From: Xanthomonas bonasiae
Lineage (GTDB): Bacteria; Pseudomonadota; Gammaproteobacteria; Xanthomonadales; Xanthomonadaceae
Reading direction: 5' to 3'
DNA: 64,000 nucleotides
Assembly: GCF_017163705.1 (NCBI RefSeq)
Contig: NZ_JAFIWB010000001.1
Coordinates: forward strand, 496,001 to 560,000
Under the pieces are notes generated by a model. It made no database searches. It was given only the letters and a program-made list of their open reading frames with translations, and had not been told where the DNA came from. The translations under genes and the position numbers were made by a program. Below are positions 60,158 to 64,000 of the stretch, in pieces. Each line of letters opens with the position of its first letter. The first letter of the stretch is position 1.

Positions 60158-60936
60158 ACGCATCCGTGCCCGATCCGCAGGAAACCCCGCCGCCGCGCGA
60201 CGTGCTGGCCGGCGAATACGTGCTTGGCGTGCTCGATGCAAGCGAACGCCGCGCCGCCGAACAACGCATCGACGCCGACGCCGAGTTCGCCGCGGCGGTG
60301 ACGCAATGGCAGAAGCACCTGATGCCGCTGGCCGACGAGATCGCGCCGGTCGCGGTGCCGGAGCGCGTGTGGGTGCGCATCCGCGCATCGCTCGGCCTGG
60401 ATGCGCCGGTGCCGCGCGCGCCGACGGCATCGCCTGGCTTCTGGGAAAGCGTGCGCACCTGGCGTTGGCTGAGCGCCGGCGGTTTCGCCACCGCAGCGGC
60501 GTGCATGCTCACGCTGATGGTCGCGCGGCAGCCGCTCCCGCCGCAAACGCCCACCCCGCCGGTCGCCACGGCGCCAGCCGACACCGGCATCGCGATGACC
60601 TCGACGCTGATGCAGGACGACGGCAAGCCCGGCTACGTGGTGCTGATGGACGCCGACAAGAAGCGCATCACCCTGACCCCGCTGGCCGGCAGCCGCGATC
60701 CCGCGCGCGTGCCGGAGCTGTGGCTGATCCCGGCCGACGGCAAGGCGCGCTCGATGGGCGTGTTCGACGACGCGCAGGCGCGCGCGGCGCGCATTCCCGA
60801 CGCGCTGATGCCGTTGCTCAGCGACGGCGCCTTGCTGGCGGTGACGATGGAACCACCCGGCGGCGCGCCCGGCGGCGTCGCCACCGGTCCAATCGTGGCA
60901 AAGGGCGGTATCAGCACGCTGCGCCTGGCGCCGTAG
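60154..60936 (+). CDS. RskA-type anti-sigma factor
   Basis: 260 residues. Cytoplasmic N-terminus with DVLAGEYVLGVLDASERRAA (typical of anti-SigK), a membrane helix around 107-127 (LSAGGFATAAACMLTLMVAR), and a periplasmic beta domain containing GYVVLMDADKKRITLTPLAG and VPELWLIPADGKARSMGVFD. No zinc motif HxxxCxxC is present, so it is not a ZAS-type anti-sigma. It holds the sigma factor until proteolysis. Stop at 60936 is followed by the repeat array. Confidence 0.92.
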   Translation: MNASVPDPQETPPPRDVLAGEYVLGVLDASERRAAEQRIDADAEFAAAVTQWQKHLMPLADEIAPVAVPERVWVRIRASLGLDAPVPRAPTASPGFWESVRTWRWLSAGGFATAAACMLTLMVARQPLPPQTPTPPVATAPADTGIAMTSTLMQDDGKPGYVVLMDADKKRITLTPLAGSRDPARVPELWLIPADGKARSMGVFDDAQARAARIPDALMPLLSDGALLAVTMEPPGGAPGGVATGPIVAKGGISTLRLAP

Positions 60937-61938
60937 CCAGGCCGCCGCGGCGCCAGCTGTTCCTTCTCCCTGCAGGAGAAGGTGCCCCGAAGGGGCGGAT
61001 GAGGGTATGGGCGAAGCCTCAAAGATCCAGACGCGCCCGCCTGCCCGTGCCGACGTACCCTCACCCCAACCCTCTCCCGGTGGGAGAGGGGCTACTGCGG
61101 CTCGCAGACAATGCAACGCAGACTGCGCACCTCCCTTCTCCCTGCGGGAGAAGGTGCCCCGAAGGGGCGGATGAGGGTACGGGCGAAGCCTCAAAGATCC
61201 AGACGCGCCAGCCTGTCCGTGCCGACGTACCCTCACCCCAACCCCTCTCCCGGCGGGAGAGGGGCTACTGCGGCTCGTAGACAATGCAACGCAGACTGCG
61301 CAGCAACGCAGACTGCGCACCTCCCTTCTTCCTGCGGGAGAAGGTGCCCCGAAGGGGCGGATGAGGGGACGGGCGAAGCCTCACAGATCCAGATGCGCCC
61401 GCCTGTCCGTACCGACGTACCCTCACCCCAACTCTTCTCCCGGCGGGAGAGGGGGCTACTGCGGCTCGTAGACAATGCAACGCAGACTGCGCACCTCCCT
61501 TCTTCCTGCGGGAGAAGGTGCCCCGAAGGGGCGGATGAGGGTACGGGCGAAGCCTCACACATCCAGATGCGCCAGCCTGGCCGTGCCGACGCACCCTCAC
61601 CCCAACCCCTCTCCCGGTGGGAGAGGGGCTTGAGCGCCGTGTGTCGGTGACACGCTCGGCGCTCGCGCTGCGCGTGATCATCAGAAGCACCGCGAACCCG
61701 CACGTTCACCCGGCCACCACTCGCGCGCAGGCAGCATCGCCGCAGCCGTCGCGCATGCGCCGGGCAGCCTGATCCTCCGACGATTCGACCTGCGTGGACG
61801 CCGCCGCTAGCGGCGACCGCATGCGCTGCCGTGGCCGGCCATCGATGCCGGCCGCAGCGCGCACAGACGCCGCGACGCGAGTGCATCCGTCTTCCGGTTT
61901 TGTCCGTATCGCTATCCGAATCCCCACGAGATGCGCTT
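60937..61938. other. about 1 kb without a gene
   Basis: The first 690 bases are filled by the four-unit repeat array; the rest (61631-61938) shows no convincing coding region. Open frames across it merely translate the repeats. The promoter of the desaturase gene must be in the right part but was not seen. Confidence 0.65.
60962..61630. repeat. four-unit compound repeat array
   Basis: Four direct units start at 60962, 61134, 61324 and 61498 (periods 172, 190, 174). Each begins with the hairpin CCTTCTCCCTGCGGGAGAAG and has a second hairpin GCCCCGAAGGGGC. It ends with CTCTCCCGGCGGGAGAGGGG. GATGAGGGTA near the start is complementary to TACCCTCACC near the end. A linker of about 43 bases with ATGCAACGCAGACTGCGCAC joins units; this is partly duplicated in the longer second interval. 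Units differ at scattered sites, so the array is not a recent copy only. Confidence 0.93.
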
Positions 61939-62931
61939 GTGCCAAGCCCCGTTCCGGACCAGCCCCGTGAACCCACCGCTGCGCCTGCCGAGGCGCCCGC
62001 GCGCCGCGGCGGCGTGGCGCGCACGTTGCGGCGCTGGTTCGACACCGGCGCGGAGATCGAACTGGACGAGGCCCGCGCCGATCGCATCGACTGGCTGCGC
62101 GCCGCGCCCTATTTCGCCCTGCACCTGGCCTGCCTGGGCGTGTTCTGGGTCGGCGCGTCGTGGTTCGCAGTGGGCATGGCGGTGGCGATGTACGCCGTGC
62201 GCATGTTCGCGCTCACCGGTTTCTACCACCGCTACTTCGCGCACCGCGCGTTCAAGACCTCGCGCGTGGTGCAGTTCCTGTTCGCCGCGCTCGGCGCGAC
62301 CTGCGTGCAGCGCGGGCCGCTGTGGTGGGCCGCGCACCACCGCAACCACCATCGCCACACCGATACCCCGGCCGACCCGCATTCGCCGCGGCAACACGGT
62401 TTCTGGTGGAGCCACAGCGGCTGGTTCCTGACCCCGCGCGGCTTCCGTACCGACTGGGAGGCGATCCCGGATCTGCGCCGCTTCCCGGAACTGCGCTTCC
62501 TCGACCGCTTCGACCTGCTGCTGCCGGTGCTGCTGGCGCTGGCGCTGTTCCTGCTCGGCGGCTGGCTGCAACGCCACCATCCGCAACTCGGCACCGACGG
62601 ACCGCAACTGCTGGTGTGGGGCTTCTTCGTCTCCACCGTGGCGCTGTTCCATGCCACCTTCACCATCAACTCGCTGGCGCACCGCTTCGGCAGCCGCCGC
62701 TTCGACACCCGCGACGACAGCCGCAACAACGCCTGGCTGGCACTGCTGACCTTCGGCGAGGGCTGGCACAACAATCACCACTTCTTCCCCGGCGCGGCGC
62801 GGCAAGGCTTCCGCTGGTGGGAAATCGACCTGACCTGGTATGGCCTGAAGGCGCTGTCGTGGACCGGCCTGATCCGCCAGTTGCGGCCGTTACCGGCAGG
62901 GCTGGTACGGGCGCAGGCGCGCGCACGATGA
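61939..62931 (+). CDS. membrane fatty-acid desaturase (acyl-CoA delta-9 type)
   Basis: 330 residues from a GTG at 61939 (GAG 8 bases earlier); GTG 61831 and TTG 61900 are alternatives, and no ATG fits. The three histidine boxes are complete: HRYFAH at 97-102, HHRNHH at 133-138 and HNNHH at 277-281. Hydrophobic helices lie between. The enzyme puts a double bond in acyl chains using two irons and oxygen. It overlaps the next gene by four bases. Close to an ECF sigma pair, so may be a lipid-stress gene (inference). Confidence 0.9.
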   Translation: MPSPVPDQPREPTAAPAEAPARRGGVARTLRRWFDTGAEIELDEARADRIDWLRAAPYFALHLACLGVFWVGASWFAVGMAVAMYAVRMFALTGFYHRYFAHRAFKTSRVVQFLFAALGATCVQRGPLWWAAHHRNHHRHTDTPADPHSPRQHGFWWSHSGWFLTPRGFRTDWEAIPDLRRFPELRFLDRFDLLLPVLLALALFLLGGWLQRHHPQLGTDGPQLLVWGFFVSTVALFHATFTINSLAHRFGSRRFDTRDDSRNNAWLALLTFGEGWHNNHHFFPGAARQGFRWWEIDLTWYGLKALSWTGLIRQLRPLPAGLVRAQARAR

Positions 62932-64000
62932 GCCGCATCGCGGTAGTGGGCTCGGGCATCGCCGGGCTGGGCTCGGCCTGGCTGCTGTCGCAACGGCACG
63001 AGGTCACCCTGTACGAGGCCGCCAATTACTTCGGCGGGCACACCCATACCCATGCGATCGAACTGGGCGGCGTGGAGTACGCGGTGGACAGCGGCTTCAT
63101 CGTGTTCAACCCTCAGCACTATCCGCTGCTGAGCAAACTGTTCGCGCAGCTCGGCGTGGCCGCGCAACCGACCACGATGAGCTTTTCGGTACACGAAGCG
63201 CGCAGCGGCCTGGAATACAACGCAGGCAGTCTCGGCGGCCTGTTCTGCCAGCCCGGCAACCTGGCCAGCCCGCGCTTCTGGCGCATGCTGGGCGATCTGC
63301 GCCGCTTCTACCGGCAGGCGCCGCAGGTGCTGGCCGATGCCGCGCAGGCGCAGCTGACGCTGGGCGAATTCCTGCAGCGACATGGCTATTCGGACGTGTT
63401 CCGCGACGCGCACCTGGTGCCGATGGCGTCGGCGCTGTGGTCTTCGCCGTCGCAGCGGATCCTGCAGTTCCCGATGCGCCAGCTGATCGGCTTCATGGCC
63501 AACCATCACATGCTGCAGATCAGCGGCCGGCCGCAGTGGCAAGTGGTGCAAGGCGGCTCCAACAGCTACGTGCGCGCGCTGCGCAGCCGCTGGCGGGTGC
63601 ACGAGCGCATCGGCACGCCGGTGCGTTCGGTGCAGCGGCTGTCGCAGGGCGTATCGGTGCTGACCGAGGCCGACAGCGATGCCAATGCGCAGCACTACGA
63701 TCACGTGGTGCTGGCCTGCCACGCGGACGACGCCCTGCGCCTGCTCAACGACGCCAGCGCCGCAGAGCGCGAGATCCTCGGCGCGATCGCCTACCAGGAC
63801 AACGACACCGTGCTGCACACCGATGCGCGCGTGCTGCCGCGTAACCGCCGCGCCTGGGCCGCCTGGAACGCGCACGTGCCGGCCGATCCGGACGCGCCAT
63901 GCACGGTCAGCTACTGGATGAACGCGCTGCAGTCGATCGCCTCGCCGCAGCCGTTCATCGTCAGCCTCAACCGCAGCGACGACATCGATCCGGCCAAGGT
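62928..64000 (+). CDS. FAD-dependent amine-oxidase-like protein, N-terminal part
   Basis: The first 357 codons; the gene continues past the window. The Rossmann motif GSGIAGLGSAWLL near residue 8 and YEAANYFGGHTHTHAIELGG are classic for flavin-containing amine oxidoreductases of the COG2907 group. Later GFIVFNPQHYPLLSKLF and VQGGSNSYVRALRSRWRVHE follow. In many Proteobacteria this protein is encoded with DUF1365 and cyclopropane fatty-acid synthase genes and takes part in lipid modification; those would be downstream here. ATGA overlap with the desaturase. Confidence 0.9.
   Translation, partial: MSRIAVVGSGIAGLGSAWLLSQRHEVTLYEAANYFGGHTHTHAIELGGVEYAVDSGFIVFNPQHYPLLSKLFAQLGVAAQPTTMSFSVHEARSGLEYNAGSLGGLFCQPGNLASPRFWRMLGDLRRFYRQAPQVLADAAQAQLTLGEFLQRHGYSDVFRDAHLVPMASALWSSPSQRILQFPMRQLIGFMANHHMLQISGRPQWQVVQGGSNSYVRALRSRWRVHERIGTPVRSVQRLSQGVSVLTEADSDANAQHYDHVVLACHADDALRLLNDASAAEREILGAIAYQDNDTVLHTDARVLPRNRRAWAAWNAHVPADPDAPCTVSYWMNALQSIASPQPFIVSLNRSDDIDPAK

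Noticed and set aside
60962-61630. CRISPR array
   Set aside because: Units are 172-190 bases with internal hairpins, not short repeats with unique spacers.
61111-61650. Open frame across the repeat array
   Set aside because: Encodes only repeats of the units, with no start signal; treated as non-coding.

Overview
This 64 kb window is high-GC chromosomal DNA (about 70 % by eye). Its gene content points to a gammaproteobacterium of the Xanthomonadaceae, most likely Xanthomonas or a close relative. The signs are a large TonB-dependent receptor beside its own tonB, a GH39 beta-xylosidase, the order tilS-xseB-ispA, the block holA-nadD-rsfS-rlmH with lptE and leuS, and two short-repeat families common in this group (GTAGGAGCGGCTTCAGCCGC and GGGATTCGGGATTGGG). 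I assign the genus by gene style only. I see no prophage, insertion sequence, CRISPR array, rRNA or tRNA; almost everything is ordinary core or family-level genome.

Layout. 1-3051: the start of a dicarboxylate/amino-acid symporter, a secreted lipoprotein alkaline phosphatase and a small WG-repeat-like protein. 3052-3615: a gap with a 100-bp pentanucleotide repeat in front of tilS-xseB-ispA (3616-6128). 6129-9354: a REP-like cluster, a GH39 xylosidase and an M35-type metallopeptidase. 9527-14840: a DUF1800/DUF1501 pair, a LysR-like remnant, two DUF4870-type membrane proteins and pmbA. 14938-23305: darP, tldD, yhdP, rng and maf. 23438-28016: a SIMPL-domain protein, tonB and a TonB-dependent receptor. 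28188-36673, all leftward: rlmH, a J-domain protein, rsfS, nadD, holA, lptE, leuS and a DUF998-like protein. 36884-41230: a thioredoxin-TPR chaperone, then a LysM/FecR protein translationally coupled to a CHASE2-GGDEF cyclase. 41433-49272: thioesterase-like, DUF502, queuosine-precursor transporter, DUF885 peptidase, homocysteine methyltransferase and two VOC proteins. 49425-54612: an ABC exporter whose permease is fused to an M1 peptidase, then DUF2147. 54794-58003: metG, a HAD phosphatase and an RsxB-like ferredoxin. 58293-64000: two small envelope proteins, an ECF sigma/anti-sigma pair, a four-unit repeat array, then a fatty-acid desaturase overlapping an FAD oxidoreductase that leaves the window.

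Several genes are clearly coupled: tldD and pmbA (TldD/E protease) flank darP; maf/rng, holA/nadD, rsfS/J-protein, LysM-FecR/CHASE2-GGDEF, the VOC pair, sigma/anti-sigma and desaturase/oxidoreductase all overlap by 1-8 bases.

The most unusual signal is not a gene. A mobile-looking inverted-arm element built from GATTCGGG/GATTGGGG words occurs six times. In three places it is part of a gene: it supplies the start region and about 40 N-terminal residues of NadD, a linker of MetG, and the start codon of the HAD phosphatase. With the pentanucleotide tract and the compound repeat array at 60.96-61.63 kb, this suggests active repeat turnover that is changing proteins and 5' regions.
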